A program made the translations under genes and the position numbers. 64,000 nt of DNA, from contig NZ_JAAAPL010000001.1 of NCBI RefSeq assembly GCF_011317445.1, positions 682,001-746,000 on the forward strand, in the 5' to 3' direction. Of the stretch, positions 1 to 9,865 are shown piece by piece (position 1 is the first letter of the stretch; each line of letters starts with the position of its first letter). The stretch is from Chelativorans multitrophicus (GTDB taxonomy: Bacteria > Pseudomonadota > Alphaproteobacteria > Rhizobiales > Rhizobiaceae). Below the pieces are notes generated by a model. The model saw only the letters and a program-made list of their open reading frames with translations. It was not told where the DNA came from and did not search any database.

Positions 1-694
1 TCGCAAGCGTTGTGAGCGGCGCGACCTCCCGCACACTGTCTGCCTTGCGCGCGATGTCAGCCATGTTGAGCGTGCCGAACGCGCCATAGAGCAGCGCCGT
101 TGCGGTCAGGAAGAATGTGGTGCCGATCAGGTTCAAAATGGCATATTTCGTGGCGCCGTCCAGCTGCCGGTGTTCCGATCCGAGGATCAGCAGCCCGAAG
201 GACGAGATCAGGAAAACCTCAAACCACACATAAAGGTTGAAAAGATCGCCGGTAAGGAAAGAGCCGCCGACACCCGCCATCATGAGCATCAGGAAGGGAT
301 AGAAGCCGTAGCGCCGCCCGATCGTGCCGATATCGGCGGTGGAGTAGAACGCGCAGACGAGCGCGACCAGGCTGGCCACCAGTGCCAGTGAGGCGCCCAG
401 CACATCGGCAGTGAAAGAGATGCCGAAGGGCGGCAACCAGCGCCCCATCGTCATCACCACGGGACCTTGGTCCATGATGCGCAAAAGCAGAAGCAGGTTG
501 CAGGCGAGCGTGGCGATGAGCCCGATGATGGCCACGCTGGCCTGAATCCGCGTCTCGTGGCGGAACATCAAAAGCACCGCGCCGAAGACGATCGGGATCG
601 CCACAGGCGCCACCACCAGCCAGTCGGCCGACGGCGTGGCTGCCAGGACCATGGCGCCCGAAAGGTCGACGGCTTCGGTTCCGGGAACGGCCAT
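1..694 (-). CDS. mnhD: Mrp-type Na+/H+ antiporter subunit D (partial)
   Basis: A proton-conducting NuoN/NuoL-like membrane subunit of the multisubunit monovalent cation/proton antiporter in the inner membrane. Only the first 231 residues are visible because the gene runs off the left edge. The start is the ATG at 694, four bases after the mnhC stop. The visible protein is strongly hydrophobic with several membrane segments, and contains a loop reading GDLFNLYVWFEVFLISS, the conserved Glu-bearing helix (VWFE) of the antiporter-like NADH dehydrogenase subunits. It is the last visible member of an mnhA-B-C-D operon; subunits E, F and G would be expected beyond the edge. Confidence 0.9.
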   Translation of the reverse strand, partial: MAVPGTEAVDLSGAMVLAATPSADWLVVAPVAIPIVFGAVLLMFRHETRIQASVAIIGLIATLACNLLLLLRIMDQGPVVMTMGRWLPPFGISFTADVLGASLALVASLVALVCAFYSTADIGTIGRRYGFYPFLMLMMAGVGGSFLTGDLFNLYVWFEVFLISSFGLLILGSEHRQLDGATKYAILNLIGTTFFLTATALLYGAFGTLNMADIARKADSVREVAPLTTLA

Positions 695-698
695 GCGA

Positions 699-1076
699 TC
701 AGTACCCCAGCGGTGGAAGCTCTTCGCCCTTCGGCTCGGCCACCCGCATACCGTCGGTGTCGTCGGTGCCGAGTTCCTGGTAAGTGCGGAAGGCCAGCAC
801 GAGCAGAAAAGCGAAGAATGAGAAGGAAATGACGATCGCCGTCAGGATCAGCGCCTGCGGCAGCGGATTGGCCGTTATCCCGTCCGGCACGGAGAGATCG
901 AGCGGAATGATGGGCGGAATCTCCCGTACAACCCGCCCGGAGGTGAAGATGGTAAGGTTCACCGCGTTTCCGAAGATAGACACACCCAGGAGGATGCGGA
1001 TGATGTGCTTGGAAAGCATCAGGTAGATCGAAACGCTGAAGAAAATCGCCACCGTAAGCGCCAGGATCGGTTCCAT
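699..1076 (-). CDS. mnhC: Mrp-type Na+/H+ antiporter subunit C
   Basis: A small NuoK-like membrane subunit (125 residues, the usual MrpC length) of the Mrp cation/proton antiporter. It has three hydrophobic helices; the second contains the conserved IRILLGVSIFGNAVNL stretch and the third ALILTAIVISFSFFAFLL. Its ATG overlaps the TGA of mnhB by one base (TGATG), and its stop lies four bases before mnhD, so the four visible subunits are translated as one tightly packed operon. The C-terminus is hydrophilic with a run of acidic residues. Confidence 0.92.
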   Translation of the reverse strand: MEPILALTVAIFFSVSIYLMLSKHIIRILLGVSIFGNAVNLTIFTSGRVVREIPPIIPLDLSVPDGITANPLPQALILTAIVISFSFFAFLLVLAFRTYQELGTDDTDGMRVAEPKGEELPPLGY

Positions 1077-1492
1077 CAGGCGTGCTCCCTTTCCTCCAGC
1101 GCCAGCGCGATCGAGGTGATCGACCCGACGACGACGAGATAGACGCCAATGTCAAAGGCGATGACGGTCGAAATATCCACGGGCACGCCCACATTGATCT
1201 CGGTCCAGATGCCCGTCAGGAACGGCACCCCCTCGAAAAGCGAGAGGAGGCCCGAACAGGCCGAGACGAGAAGACCGAAGCCGGAGATCGCCGTCGGATG
1301 GAAATAAAGGGCGCGGCGCACCGGCGAAACGCCGCAGGCAATACCATAAATTGCGAAGGCGGAAGCCGCGATCAGCCCGCCGATGAAGCCGCCGCCCGGC
1401 TCATTGTGGCCGCGCAGGAGAACAAAGATGGAGAAGAGCACCATCAGGCTCGCCAGGTAAGGCGCGGTGGTTCGGAAGATCAGCGTGCGCAT
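1076..1492 (-). CDS. mnhB: Mrp-type Na+/H+ antiporter subunit B (MnhB domain)
   Basis: A 138-residue membrane subunit of the Mrp antiporter with four predicted helices and the MnhB-family signature [20 protein letters not shown] near residues 26-45. It lies seven bases downstream of mnhA. In many alphaproteobacteria subunits A and B are fused (PhaAB); here they are separate, the seven-gene (group 1) arrangement. The start is the ATG at 1492. Confidence 0.92.
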   Translation of the reverse strand: MRTLIFRTTAPYLASLMVLFSIFVLLRGHNEPGGGFIGGLIAASAFAIYGIACGVSPVRRALYFHPTAISGFGLLVSACSGLLSLFEGVPFLTGIWTEINVGVPVDISTVIAFDIGVYLVVVGSITSIALALEEREHA

Positions 1493-1499
1493 CTGAAGC

Positions 1500-3845
1500 C
1501 TAAGCCTCCTTCACTGGCTTATCGGCTGGCCGGCCGGCGCGAATGCGGACAAGCGCCAGGATTGCCAGGCCCGCGATCATCACTACAGCGATTTCGCCCA
1601 GCGTATCGAGCCCGCGGAAATCCACGATGATGACGTTCACGATGTTGCGTCCGTGCGCGATCACACGCGAATTGGCGGCGAAGAATTCGCTGAGCACCGG
1701 GTCGAAGGGCACCTGCGTGATGCGCAGGAGAAGAAGGCCGAGCGCCGCGCCGCAGAGGCTTGCGACGGAGAAATCGAGCGTCTTCTGCCCGAGCGGCCGG
1801 TGATCCGCGGGGGAAAGCCTGAGCCGCGTCATCACCAGCGCAAGGATGACCACCGACAATGTCTCGACCATGAACTGGGTGAAGGAGAGGTCCGGCGCGC
1901 CGAGCAGCATGAAGAGCAATGCCACGGCGAATCCCTGAATGCCGAGCGAGACAATCGCCGTCAGCCGGTCCCTCGCGTAAACCACCGCGGCAAGGCCGAT
2001 GATCGCGATGACGAGGATCGTCGCCTCATAGAAATGCATCGCGACAAAAGCCGGCATCTCCGGCAGTTCTCCAAAGCCGATCATCGGCACCAGAAGCGCC
2101 GCCGCCAGGAAGATGAATGTGACGGTCATGTAGATGTCGAGGCGGCCGTTCTGCACGATGGCCGTGATCGCCGCCGAGATGCGGACCGCTCCACGCACGA
2201 ACTGATCGAAGCCCCGATCCGGCCCCCAGCCGATCGCGGCCAGAAGCGAGGCCATCGCTGCGCGGCCCCTGTCGATCGCCAGATAAAGAATGATGCCAAG
2301 CCCGATCGTTGCGAGGGACAGGAGCAGCGGCAGCCCTACATGCGGGATCACCGAGATCGAGACGGAGACGCTCTCGCCCGCCACCGCGCTCGCCATTGGA
2401 GTTGAGATGAAGCGGTGGCTGATCTCCGAAAAGATCGCCGTCAACAAACCGCAGAGCGCGAGCACCACCGGCCCGAGCCACAGCAGCACCGGCCCCTCGT
2501 GGGCGGTTTTCGGCGTGGCAATGAAGCGTCCCGTAAAGGGTTTCAGCGCAACGGCGAAGCCGATGGCGAACATCAGCGCGTTTCCGAGAAGCGCCACCAG
2601 CGTGACAAGTGTACTCCAGTTGCTGCCAAAGCCCAGGCCGGCATAGATTTCCTCCTTCGCCAGAAAGCCGAAGAACGGCGGCAGGCCGCCCATGGACAGG
2701 GCAGCCAGCACGGCGGCGGCGAAGGTGATGGGCATGGCCCGGCCGATGCCGCCAAGCTTCGTGATGTCGCGCGTCCCCGTCTCGTGGTCGACGGAGCCGG
2801 CCACCATGAAGAGCGCGCCCTTGAACATGGAATGCGCGACGAGGTAGAGCACCGCAGCCTCAATGGCGATTTCCGAGCCGAAGCCCGTCAGCATCACGAG
2901 CAGGCCGAGCGAGGCCACGGTCGTGTAGGCGAGCATGAGCTTTAAATCTGTCTGCCGCAGCGCAAGCAGCGTGCCGACGATCAGGGTCGTGCCGCCGAAG
3001 ATGGGCAGGATCGTTTCCCAAAGGACCGTATCGCCCATTACGGGATTGAGCCGCATGAGGAGGTAGACGCCTGCCTTCACCATGGTCGCGGAATGCAGGT
3101 AGGCGGAGACAGGAGTCGGCGCTTCCATCGCGTTGGGAAGCCAGAAATGCAGCGGGAACTGCGCCGACTTGGTGAAGGCACCACCAAGGACAAGAAGCAG
3201 CGCCGTCAGATAGAGCGGCGCCTGCCGGAGTGCATCCCCCGACTGGAGCAGCGCCGACAGCGAATTCGCGCCGGTTGCCAGCGTGATAACCAGAAGACCG
3301 GCAAGCAGCGCCAGCCCGCCCGCGCCAGTTACGATCAGTGCCTGCAGTGCGGCGCGCCGCGCCGCCTCACGCCGGTGATCGAAGCCGATCAGCAGGAAAG
3401 AGGCGATCGAGGTGAGTTCCCAAAATACGAAGAGCATCAGGAAGGAGTCGGCCACGACCAGGCCTTGCATCGCTCCCATGAACATGAGGATGAAGGAGAA
3501 GAAGCGGCCCAGATGCGGGTGGTCCTTCAGGTAACCGCCCGAATAGAGCACGATCAGCGTGCCGATGCCGGAGATCAGGAGCGCGAAAGTGAGCGACAGA
3601 CCGTCGAGATACCAGGAGAAATCTACGCTCAGGCTTTCGATCCACCTATAGCCGCCGCTGACCGCTTGACCACCGGCAATAATGCCGAGAAAACCAGCGA
3701 AGTGATAAAAGAGGAATGCGGGGACGAGTGCCAGTATCCAGGCGGCGTTGTGGCCGAAAGCACGGACCAGGGGGGGAGCGGCAGCAGCTCCCAAAAACGG
3801 CAGGATGAGAGCAAGGAAAGTCAACCATTGCCCGTCTGCTGCCAT
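1500..3845 (-). CDS. mnhA: Mrp-type Na+/H+ antiporter subunit A
   Basis: The large membrane subunit (781 residues) of the Mrp Na+(K+)/H+ antiporter, which exports cations at the expense of the proton gradient and supports pH and salt tolerance. Residues about 70-500 form the NuoL-like channel, with the conserved glutamate in [15 protein letters not shown] (Glu143), Lys226 in [14 protein letters not shown], and the His251/Lys257 pair in [16 protein letters not shown]. The C-terminal third carries the NuoJ-like DUF4040 part ([20 protein letters not shown]) and ends in a hydrophilic tail. It is the first gene of the visible operon and diverges from msrB across about 200 bases. Confidence 0.94.
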   Translation of the reverse strand: MAADGQWLTFLALILPFLGAAAAPPLVRAFGHNAAWILALVPAFLFYHFAGFLGIIAGGQAVSGGYRWIESLSVDFSWYLDGLSLTFALLISGIGTLIVLYSGGYLKDHPHLGRFFSFILMFMGAMQGLVVADSFLMLFVFWELTSIASFLLIGFDHRREAARRAALQALIVTGAGGLALLAGLLVITLATGANSLSALLQSGDALRQAPLYLTALLLVLGGAFTKSAQFPLHFWLPNAMEAPTPVSAYLHSATMVKAGVYLLMRLNPVMGDTVLWETILPIFGGTTLIVGTLLALRQTDLKLMLAYTTVASLGLLVMLTGFGSEIAIEAAVLYLVAHSMFKGALFMVAGSVDHETGTRDITKLGGIGRAMPITFAAAVLAALSMGGLPPFFGFLAKEEIYAGLGFGSNWSTLVTLVALLGNALMFAIGFAVALKPFTGRFIATPKTAHEGPVLLWLGPVVLALCGLLTAIFSEISHRFISTPMASAVAGESVSVSISVIPHVGLPLLLSLATIGLGIILYLAIDRGRAAMASLLAAIGWGPDRGFDQFVRGAVRISAAITAIVQNGRLDIYMTVTFIFLAAALLVPMIGFGELPEMPAFVAMHFYEATILVIAIIGLAAVVYARDRLTAIVSLGIQGFAVALLFMLLGAPDLSFTQFMVETLSVVILALVMTRLRLSPADHRPLGQKTLDFSVASLCGAALGLLLLRITQVPFDPVLSEFFAANSRVIAHGRNIVNVIIVDFRGLDTLGEIAVVMIAGLAILALVRIRAGRPADKPVKEA

Positions 3846-4049
3846 CGGTCCCCCTTAGCTTTGATCCTACCCCGAAAGCGCGTCGCCGCGCTCCCCAAAC
3901 GTGGTCGTGACATAGACGTTCATGTCCGTGCGGGCAAGGCAGGCGTGACAATCGGCCCTGATATTCACGGAGTTGTCAGCCGCCGCGGCTACCGGGCTGA
4001 CAAACGAGCACGTAAGCTCCTACATAACGGCAAACAGAACGGAGATATA

Positions 4050-4460
4050 ATGATGACTGGCGAGACCCGCCCAAAGATCCAGAAATCCGACGAGGAGTGG
4101 CGCAAGGACCTGACGCCCGAGCAATATCACGTCACGCGCGAGCACGGCACCGAGCGTGCCTTCACCGGCCCCTATTGGGACAACAAGCGCGAAGGCGTCT
4201 ATCGCTGCGTGGCCTGCGGCCGCCCGCTTTTCTCCTCCGAGACCAAATACGATTCCGGCACGGGATGGCCAAGCTTCTATGCTCCGATGGACGATGACGC
4301 CGTTAGCCTGCACAAGGACCAGTCCTATTCCATGACGCGCACGGAGGTACGCTGCGCGGAGTGCGACTCCCATCTTGGCCACGTATTCGACGACGGCCCG
4401 GCGCCCACCGGCCTGCGCTATTGCATGAACGGCAATGCTTTGAACTTCGAGGAGAAGTGA
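4050..4460 (+). CDS. msrB: Peptide-methionine (R)-S-oxide reductase
   Basis: Reduces the R-epimer of methionine sulfoxide in oxidised proteins. The 136-residue protein has the complete SelR domain: two zinc CxxC pairs (Cys53/Cys56 in CVACG and Cys102/Cys105 in [12 protein letters not shown]), the substrate motif SGTGWPSFY, and the catalytic cysteine in RYCMNG (Cys125). The frame stays open about 950 bases upstream, but that part is the shadow of mnhA; the start is placed at the ATG at 4050 (a second ATG follows at once at 4053), preceded by a GGAG ribosome site. Confidence 0.95.
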   Translation: MMTGETRPKIQKSDEEWRKDLTPEQYHVTREHGTERAFTGPYWDNKREGVYRCVACGRPLFSSETKYDSGTGWPSFYAPMDDDAVSLHKDQSYSMTRTEVRCAECDSHLGHVFDDGPAPTGLRYCMNGNALNFEEK

Positions 4461-4476
4461 GCGCAGCCCACTCGCA

Positions 4477-4637
4477 TCCCCCTCTGGCCCGCCGGCCATC
4501 TCCCCCGCAAGGGGGAAATCACGCCGGTGGCTTGCTCCGGCACCTGTCTTGCAGCGCTGACGATTAGGGGAAGCCGTTGCGGCAGCCGATCTCCCCTTAT
4601 GGGAGAGATAGCCGGCAGGCCAGAGAGGGGCGCGAAA
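4477..4637. repeat. Long imperfect intergenic palindrome, copy A
   Basis: About 160 bases between msrB and the oligopeptidase. The left arm contains CCCTCTGGCCCGCCGGCCAT followed by CTCCCCCGCAAGGGGG; the right arm is its inverse, ending GCCGGCAGGCCAGAGAGGGG. Each arm also folds on itself. Four further full-length relatives lie near 9.7, 28.1, 32.1 and 35.5 kb, all in gaps just downstream of genes. It resembles intergenic mosaic elements described in rhizobia (RIME-like), but the family assignment is my inference. This copy is more diverged than C and E. Confidence 0.8.
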
Positions 4638-4732
4638 GGAAGTTATCGTCCGCAGCTAGCCATGATCCCTCACTAGCCCTAAAACCGCGCCAGCCAAGGC
4701 CGCTTTATTTCAGCACCTCAGGAGTTTTCTCC

Positions 4733-6835
4733 ATGTCCCCCCGCTCCCCGTTCCCTGCCCTGCCCGCGCCGAAAGCCGACAAGCGGCCTGTCACCGACAC
4801 CCGGCACGGCTTCACCCGTACTGACGAGTACGGCTGGCTGAGGGCCGGGAACTGGCAGGAGGTGCTCAGGAATCCGGCGGCGCTCGCGGACGATATCCGT
4901 GCGCATCTGGAGGCCGAGAACGCCTATCACGAAGCCATGATGGAAGACACGAAGGAGCTGCAGAAGCTCCTTTTTGCCGAGATGAAGGGGCGCATCAAGG
5001 AAGACGAAAGCTCCGTCCCGATGAAGGATGGGCCCTTCGCTTACGGCAGCGCCTATCGCAAAGGCGGTGAGCACCCGCGCTTCTTCCGCACGCCGCGGGA
5101 AGGCGGCGCGGAGGATGTGCTGCTCGACGGCGACCGGGAGGCGGAAGGCAAGAGCTATTTCCATATCGGCGGCGTCGGGCATTCCCCCGACCACCGCTAT
5201 ATGTTGTGGAGCATCGACGACAAGGGCTCGGAGTTCTTCACGCTGCGCGTGCGCGATCTTGAGACCAAGCGCGACTTGGCCGACCACGTGGAGGGCACTA
5301 ATGGCTCGGGCACGTTCACGGCCGACGCCCGCGGCTTCTATTACACGCGGCTCGACGACAACCACCGGCCATCAAAGGTTTTCTATCATGCGATAGGCGC
5401 GGATTCCGCCCAAGACCGGCTGGTCTATGAGGAGGCCGACCCCGGCTTTTTCATGAATGTGTTCGGCAGCCGGCTCGATGACTTCATCTTCATCTCAATC
5501 CACGACCATGAGACAAGCGAGTATCGCATCCTTCCCGCCAATGAACCTCATGCCGAGCCGCGCATCGTGGCGCCGCGCGAGCCTGGGATCCGCTACGATA
5601 TCGAGCCCGCGGGCGAAGAGTTCTTCATCCTGACCAACCGCGACGGCGCGAAGGACTTCAAGATCATGACAGCGCCGGCGGCGGACCCCTCGCCCGCCAA
5701 CTGGCGCGAGCTGGTGCCGCACGAGCCTGGCCGGCTCATAATGTCCTTCCTCGCCTTCAAGGACTACCTCGTGCGTCTTGAGCGCAAGGATGGGCTGCCG
5801 CGCATCGTCGTTCGCGAGCGCGCCAGCGGCGAAGAGCATGTGATCGCCTTCGCGGAGGAGGCCTACGCGCTCGCCCTTTACGGTGCCTACGAGTACGACA
5901 CGGATGTCTTCCGCTTCTCCTATTCTTCGATGACCACGCCCGCGCAGGAGTTCGATTACGACATGCGCACGCGCGAGCGCGTCCTCCTGAAGACGCAGGA
6001 GGTGCCTTCAGGCCATAACCCGGAAGACTATGTGACGCGCCGATTGATGGCGACAGCACCCGACGGCGAGCAGGTGCCGATCTCGCTCGTCCACCGCCGC
6101 GATCTGCCGCTCGACGGTTCGGCGCCCTGCCTTCTTTACGGCTATGGCGCCTATGGCATCACCATCAGCGCCTCCTTCCGCACAAATCCGCTATCGCTGG
6201 TCGACCGTGGCTTCGTCTATGCCATCGCCCATATCCGCGGCGGCAAGGACAAAGGTTTTGCCTGGTATGAGGACGGCAAGCGGGAGAAGAAGGTGCATAC
6301 CTTCACCGACTTCATCGCCTGTGCCCGGCACCTCGTGGCGCAGGGCTATACGAGCCACGACCGGCTCGTCGCCGAAGGCGGCTCGGCGGGTGGCATGCTG
6401 ATCGGCGCAGTCGCAAATATGGCGCCGAAGGATTTCCGCGGCCTGGTGGCGGCGGTCCCGTTTGTCGACGTGCTCAACACGATGCTGGACGAAACGCTGC
6501 CGCTCACCCCGCCCGAATGGCCGGAATGGGGAAACCCCGTTGCGAGCAAGCAGGATTACGAAACCATCGCGTCCTATTCCCCTTACGATAATGTACGCGC
6601 GCAGCCCTATCCGGCCATCCTGGCGCTTGCCGGGCTGACGGACCCGCGCGTGACCTATTGGGAGCCGGCGAAATGGGTGGCGCGCCTGCGCGATTACAAC
6701 ACGAGCGAAAATCCCATCCTGCTCAAGGTCAATATGGAGGCCGGACATGCCGGAGCCTCCGGCCGCTTCTCACGCCTGGAAGAGACGGCGCTTAGCTATG
6801 CGTTCATGATGAAGGCGGTGGGGATGGAGGAATAA
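4733..6835 (+). CDS. ptrB: Oligopeptidase B (S9A serine peptidase)
   Basis: A cytoplasmic trypsin-like peptidase of the prolyl oligopeptidase family that cuts short peptides after Arg or Lys. The 700-residue protein has an N-terminal beta-propeller part (about 70-420) and a C-terminal alpha/beta-hydrolase domain. The catalytic triad is visible: Ser551 in GGSAGGML, Asp637 in LAGLTDPRV and His672 in EAGHAGASGR. The open frame extends further upstream, but the ATG at 4733 is chosen because AGGAG precedes it, the upstream part lies in repeat copy A, and the protein then starts as family members do. It appears to be monocistronic. Confidence 0.93.
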   Translation: MSPRSPFPALPAPKADKRPVTDTRHGFTRTDEYGWLRAGNWQEVLRNPAALADDIRAHLEAENAYHEAMMEDTKELQKLLFAEMKGRIKEDESSVPMKDGPFAYGSAYRKGGEHPRFFRTPREGGAEDVLLDGDREAEGKSYFHIGGVGHSPDHRYMLWSIDDKGSEFFTLRVRDLETKRDLADHVEGTNGSGTFTADARGFYYTRLDDNHRPSKVFYHAIGADSAQDRLVYEEADPGFFMNVFGSRLDDFIFISIHDHETSEYRILPANEPHAEPRIVAPREPGIRYDIEPAGEEFFILTNRDGAKDFKIMTAPAADPSPANWRELVPHEPGRLIMSFLAFKDYLVRLERKDGLPRIVVRERASGEEHVIAFAEEAYALALYGAYEYDTDVFRFSYSSMTTPAQEFDYDMRTRERVLLKTQEVPSGHNPEDYVTRRLMATAPDGEQVPISLVHRRDLPLDGSAPCLLYGYGAYGITISASFRTNPLSLVDRGFVYAIAHIRGGKDKGFAWYEDGKREKKVHTFTDFIACARHLVAQGYTSHDRLVAEGGSAGGMLIGAVANMAPKDFRGLVAAVPFVDVLNTMLDETLPLTPPEWPEWGNPVASKQDYETIASYSPYDNVRAQPYPAILALAGLTDPRVTYWEPAKWVARLRDYNTSENPILLKVNMEAGHAGASGRFSRLEETALSYAFMMKAVGMEE

Positions 6836-6907
6836 GGGAGTAAGGCAGTAGGGCAGTAACGCAGCCGGATTATCTTTCGCCTATTGGAACGCCGCAGCGT
6901 TGCAATG

Positions 6908-7045
6908 TTCAGGCATGGATCCTCGGGTCAAGCCCGAGGATGACGAGCGCAAAAGAACGTTTTCACCAGTCGCCGGGGCTGGAGATTTGCAGAAGCCTCC
7001 CCACCTCGTCATCCTCGGGCTTGACCCGAGGATCCATGCCTGAAC
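6908..7045. repeat. Inverted pair of a short dispersed repeat
   Basis: Two copies of a roughly 38-base element in opposite orientation, at 6908-6946 and 7005-7045. The shared core reads AGGCATGGATCCTCGGGTCA followed by AGCCCGAGGATGACGA, and contains its own hairpin (CCTCGGGtcaaGCCCGAGG). Together they could form a long stem. A degraded third copy lies at 39507-39548. They occupy the gap between the oligopeptidase and sodB; no gene is seen in that gap. Confidence 0.8.
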
Positions 7046-7120
7046 GCCTCCATTGGCAAGACCACCAAAAGCAAGGGCAAGAGACATTCATCCTACTGCC
7101 CTACTCCCCTAAAAAGAAAA

Positions 7121-7146
7121 CCCGGCTGAAAGCCGGGCTCTTTTTC
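7121..7146 (-). terminator. Rho-independent terminator after sodB (bidirectional-looking)
   Basis: A GC stem CCCGGCT/AGCCGGG with a GAA loop lies 17 bases beyond the sodB stop. Read on the minus strand it is followed by TTTTCTTTTT, the classic U-tract; on the plus strand it is followed by CTCTTTTT, so it may also stop transcripts coming from the oligopeptidase side. Confidence 0.8.
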
Positions 7147-7162
7147 ATAGACTTTCAGCCGT

Positions 7163-7765
7163 TCAGCCGCGCGCCTTTTCGTAAAGCTCCAGGACGTAGT
7201 CCCAGTTGACGAGATTATCGACGAAGGCTTCCAGATATTTCTGCCGGGCGTTGCGGTAATCGATGTAATAGGAGTGCTCCCAGACATCGACACCGAGAAT
7301 CGGCGCGCCGCCATGGACCAGCGGGTTCTCGCCATTCGGCGTCTTCATGATTTCGAGCTTGCCGTTCTTGACCGCAATCCATGCCCAGCCAGAGCCGAAC
7401 TGCGTCATGCCGGCCTGCACGAAATCGTTGCGGAACTTGTCATAGCCGCCGAGATCGCTGTCGATCGCCGTCTGCAGCGCGCCGGGCAGGCTCTTGCCGC
7501 CGCCACCCTTCTTCATCCATTTCCAGAAATGAACGTGGTTGAAATGCTGGCCGGCATTGTTGAAGAGCGGCTGATTCTTGCCATAGGACTGCTTGACGAT
7601 TTCCTCCACCGAGAGGTTGTCGAGCCCGGCTTCGGCCGCAAGCTTGTTGCCTGTGTCCACATAGGCCTTGTGATGCTTGTCGTGATGGAATTCCAGCGTT
7701 TCCTTCGACATGTAAGGCTGCAAAGCTTCATAGTCGTAGGGCAGGTCCGGCAGTTCAAAGGCCAT
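7163..7765 (-). CDS. sodB: Superoxide dismutase, Fe-type
   Basis: Converts superoxide to oxygen and hydrogen peroxide in the cytoplasm. The 200-residue protein is a full Fe/Mn-SOD. The four metal ligands can be placed: His27 in EFHHDKHH, His77 in QHFNHVHFW, and Asp160 and His164 in DVWEHSYY. The second-shell glutamine comes from the NNAGQ motif (Gln73), as in iron enzymes; E. coli MnSOD has glycine there. I therefore favour iron, though cambialistic use is possible. The gene is monocistronic with its own terminator downstream. Confidence 0.95.
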   Translation of the reverse strand: MAFELPDLPYDYEALQPYMSKETLEFHHDKHHKAYVDTGNKLAAEAGLDNLSVEEIVKQSYGKNQPLFNNAGQHFNHVHFWKWMKKGGGGKSLPGALQTAIDSDLGGYDKFRNDFVQAGMTQFGSGWAWIAVKNGKLEIMKTPNGENPLVHGGAPILGVDVWEHSYYIDYRNARQKYLEAFVDNLVNWDYVLELYEKARG

Positions 7766-8065
7766 ATTCGTCTCCCTCAGAAAGGTGGTTGAAAATCCAC
7801 AAACCGCAGATGGGGCGGGCAGCCCGTTTTGGCAACCGTTCCCTGATGATCTCTTAACAGGCGGCGCAATCAGCGTCGAACAAGCTTAGCCCCATTTAGA
7901 CCATCGCAATTGGCTTGGCTACCTTGTCCGGCGCCGCTTGACGATCCCTCCCGGCGAGCCAATTCCTCTTTATGTGCAACGCTCCGGAAAGCTTCAGCCT
8001 TTGGAAAGCTTTTCCCGGAATTCTCCGTGGTGCCCGCGCGATGACGTCTGGGTCAGGATAGCAGA

Positions 8066-8728
8066 ATGCGATTTTCAGCCTTTGTCTTTGATGCTTACGG
8101 CACGGTTTTCGACGTGCATTCGGCCGTCCGCCGCCATGCGGGCGATATAGGGCCGGCAGGCCAGACGCTTTCGGAAATCTGGCGTGCCAAGCAGCTCGAA
8201 TATTCGTGGATCGGCACGCTCATGGATGACTATGCCGATTTTTGGGTGCTGACGGAGCGCGCGCTCGATTTCGCCTTCAAGAAGGTGCCCTCCGCTGATC
8301 CGGCGCTGAAGCAGAAGCTTCTGGAGGCCTATTGGCGCCTCGACTGTTACCCGGAGGTTCCCGCCGTGCTGTCGGCCCTGAAATCGAGCGGCGCGAGAAT
8401 TTCCATCCTGTCGAACGGCTCGCCGGAAATGCTCGAAGCGGCGCTGCGTTCCTCCGCGCTCGATACGGTCGTGGATGATGTCTTTTCCGCTGACATGGTG
8501 GGCAAGTTCAAGACGCATCCGGCCGTCTACGAACTCGTTACCACCGCGCTCAGGGTCTATCCGGACGCGGTCTCCTTCCAGTCCGCTAACCGGTGGGATG
8601 TGGCAGGCGCCGGCAGCTTCGGTTTCCGCACGGTCTGGATCAACCGCAGCGATCAGCCGGACGAATACCACGAATATCCGCCGCAACTCATCCTTCCGTC
8701 ATTGAAGGGTCTGCTGACCGACCGATGA
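8066..8728 (+). CDS. Haloacid dehalogenase, type II (HAD superfamily)
   Basis: A 220-residue HAD hydrolase resembling L-2-haloacid dehalogenases, which replace a halogen at C2 with hydroxyl. The nucleophile is Asp9 in FVFDAYGTVFD, motif II is SNGS (Ser116), the motif III lysine lies in GKFKTHP, and motif IV reads SANRWDVAGA, close to the SSNxWDVAGA of true dehalogenases. The nearest variation is that Arg replaces the usual Gly/Ala after Asn. Whether it acts on haloacids or another phosphate or halide substrate is not settled by sequence. It starts at the ATG at 8066 and stands alone. Confidence 0.88.
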   Translation: MRFSAFVFDAYGTVFDVHSAVRRHAGDIGPAGQTLSEIWRAKQLEYSWIGTLMDDYADFWVLTERALDFAFKKVPSADPALKQKLLEAYWRLDCYPEVPAVLSALKSSGARISILSNGSPEMLEAALRSSALDTVVDDVFSADMVGKFKTHPAVYELVTTALRVYPDAVSFQSANRWDVAGAGSFGFRTVWINRSDQPDEYHEYPPQLILPSLKGLLTDR

Positions 8729-8923
8729 CCGATTCGTGACCCGACGTGCGTTGCACAATTGCAATAGGCGGCGAACAATATGGCCAGGATTAAGTTTCCA
8801 GCTTGCTTCCGACGCAACAAGGTTGGATTTGCACCGCAATGAATTACCCGGTTATCCGAGTATTAGCCGACGCATATATCTCTGCCTCCTCCCGCATTGA
8901 TTGTTCTTGTCCTCCCGAGACCT

Positions 8924-9673
8924 ATGGCCATGTCCTCAACAGTTGAACCTTCCCGCACCATGTCCCGCCGCGCGTTCCTGACAGCCAGCTTGGTGGGTGC
9001 TGCATCCCTTTCAGGCTGTGTGAACGTGCCTTCCACCGCTCCGATCGTGTCCTTCCAGCCCGCACTTCCTCCGGTCGAGCCGCGCTCCAATTCGGAGATG
9101 TACGCCGCGATGGTCGACGGCGGCTACGAAATTCCGGCCGTACCGGTCTCCAGGATGGACCCGCGTTATCTGCGGCAGGAAGTTGTTGATCCAACGGGCG
9201 AAGCTCCCGGATCTATCGTGATCGATACCTCCCAGCATTTCCTATACTTGGTCCGGGGCGGCGGCCGCGCGATGCGTTACGGCGTTGGGCTCGGCCGTGA
9301 AGGCTTCGCCTGGGCGGGCCGCGCGCAGATCGACCGCAAGGCGATGTGGCCGAAATGGCATCCGCCGGCAGAGATGATCGAGCGCCAGCCGGAGTTGGAG
9401 AAGTACAAGACCGAATACGATAAGGCGACCAACGAGTGGCGGGGCGGCATGGAGCCCGGCATCATGAATCCGCTCGGCGCACGCGCGATGTATCTGTATC
9501 AGGATGGTAAGGACACGCTCTACCGCATCCACGGCTCTCCCGAGTGGTGGTCGATCGGCAAATCGGTGTCCTCCGGCTGCGTGCGCATGATCAATCAGGA
9601 CGTGATCGATCTCTACGACCGCGTTCCGGAGGGCACGCCTGTGCTGGTGACGAGCGGTCTTCGCACGGTCTAG
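8924..9673 (+). CDS. L,D-transpeptidase (YkuD domain) with Tat/lipoprotein-like signal
   Basis: Envelope enzyme that makes 3-3 peptidoglycan cross-links or anchors proteins to peptidoglycan. The N-terminus contains SRRAFLTASLVGAASLSGC: a twin-arginine-like start followed by a hydrophobic core and a lipobox (LSGC), so export by Tat and lipidation are both plausible. The YkuD domain occupies the C-terminal half; the active site is visible as His203 (IHGSPEWW) and Cys219 (SVSSGCVRM). The start is uncertain: ATG at 8924 is used, while ATG at 8960 (MSRRAF) is equally plausible and gives a more compact signal. No clear ribosome site precedes either. Confidence 0.88.
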   Translation: MAMSSTVEPSRTMSRRAFLTASLVGAASLSGCVNVPSTAPIVSFQPALPPVEPRSNSEMYAAMVDGGYEIPAVPVSRMDPRYLRQEVVDPTGEAPGSIVIDTSQHFLYLVRGGGRAMRYGVGLGREGFAWAGRAQIDRKAMWPKWHPPAEMIERQPELEKYKTEYDKATNEWRGGMEPGIMNPLGARAMYLYQDGKDTLYRIHGSPEWWSIGKSVSSGCVRMINQDVIDLYDRVPEGTPVLVTSGLRTV

Positions 9674-9679
9674 GCGACG

Positions 9680-9836
9680 GCCCCATTGGCCTGCCGGCCA
9701 TCTCCCCCACAAGGGGAAGATTGAGCCGGCCGTGCGGCACCTGTTCTGCAACATTGATGATTGGCGAAAGCAGGTAAGAAAGTCGATCTCCCCCCTTGAG
9801 GGGGAGATGGCCGCAGGCCAGAGGGGGGCGCGAAGG
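9680..9836. repeat. Long imperfect intergenic palindrome, copy B
   Basis: A member of the same palindrome family as copy A, filling the convergent gap between the L,D-transpeptidase and the HerA-like gene. The left arm has GGCCTGCCGGCCATCTCCCC and the right arm GGGGGAGATGGCCGCAGGCC, followed by AGAGGGGGGCGCGAAGG. It may end transcripts from both sides. Confidence 0.8.
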
Positions 9837-9865
9837 GGCGCCCGGTCAACCCGCCAACGTTTAGC

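Noticed and set aside
3093-4049. Long open frame extending msrB upstream by over 300 codons
   Set aside because: It is antisense to mnhA, has no family resemblance, and the MsrB domain begins just after the ATG at 4050 with a ribosome site.
7938-8150. 70-codon ORF upstream of the dehalogenase
   Set aside because: No ribosome site or homology; overlaps the dehalogenase in another frame.
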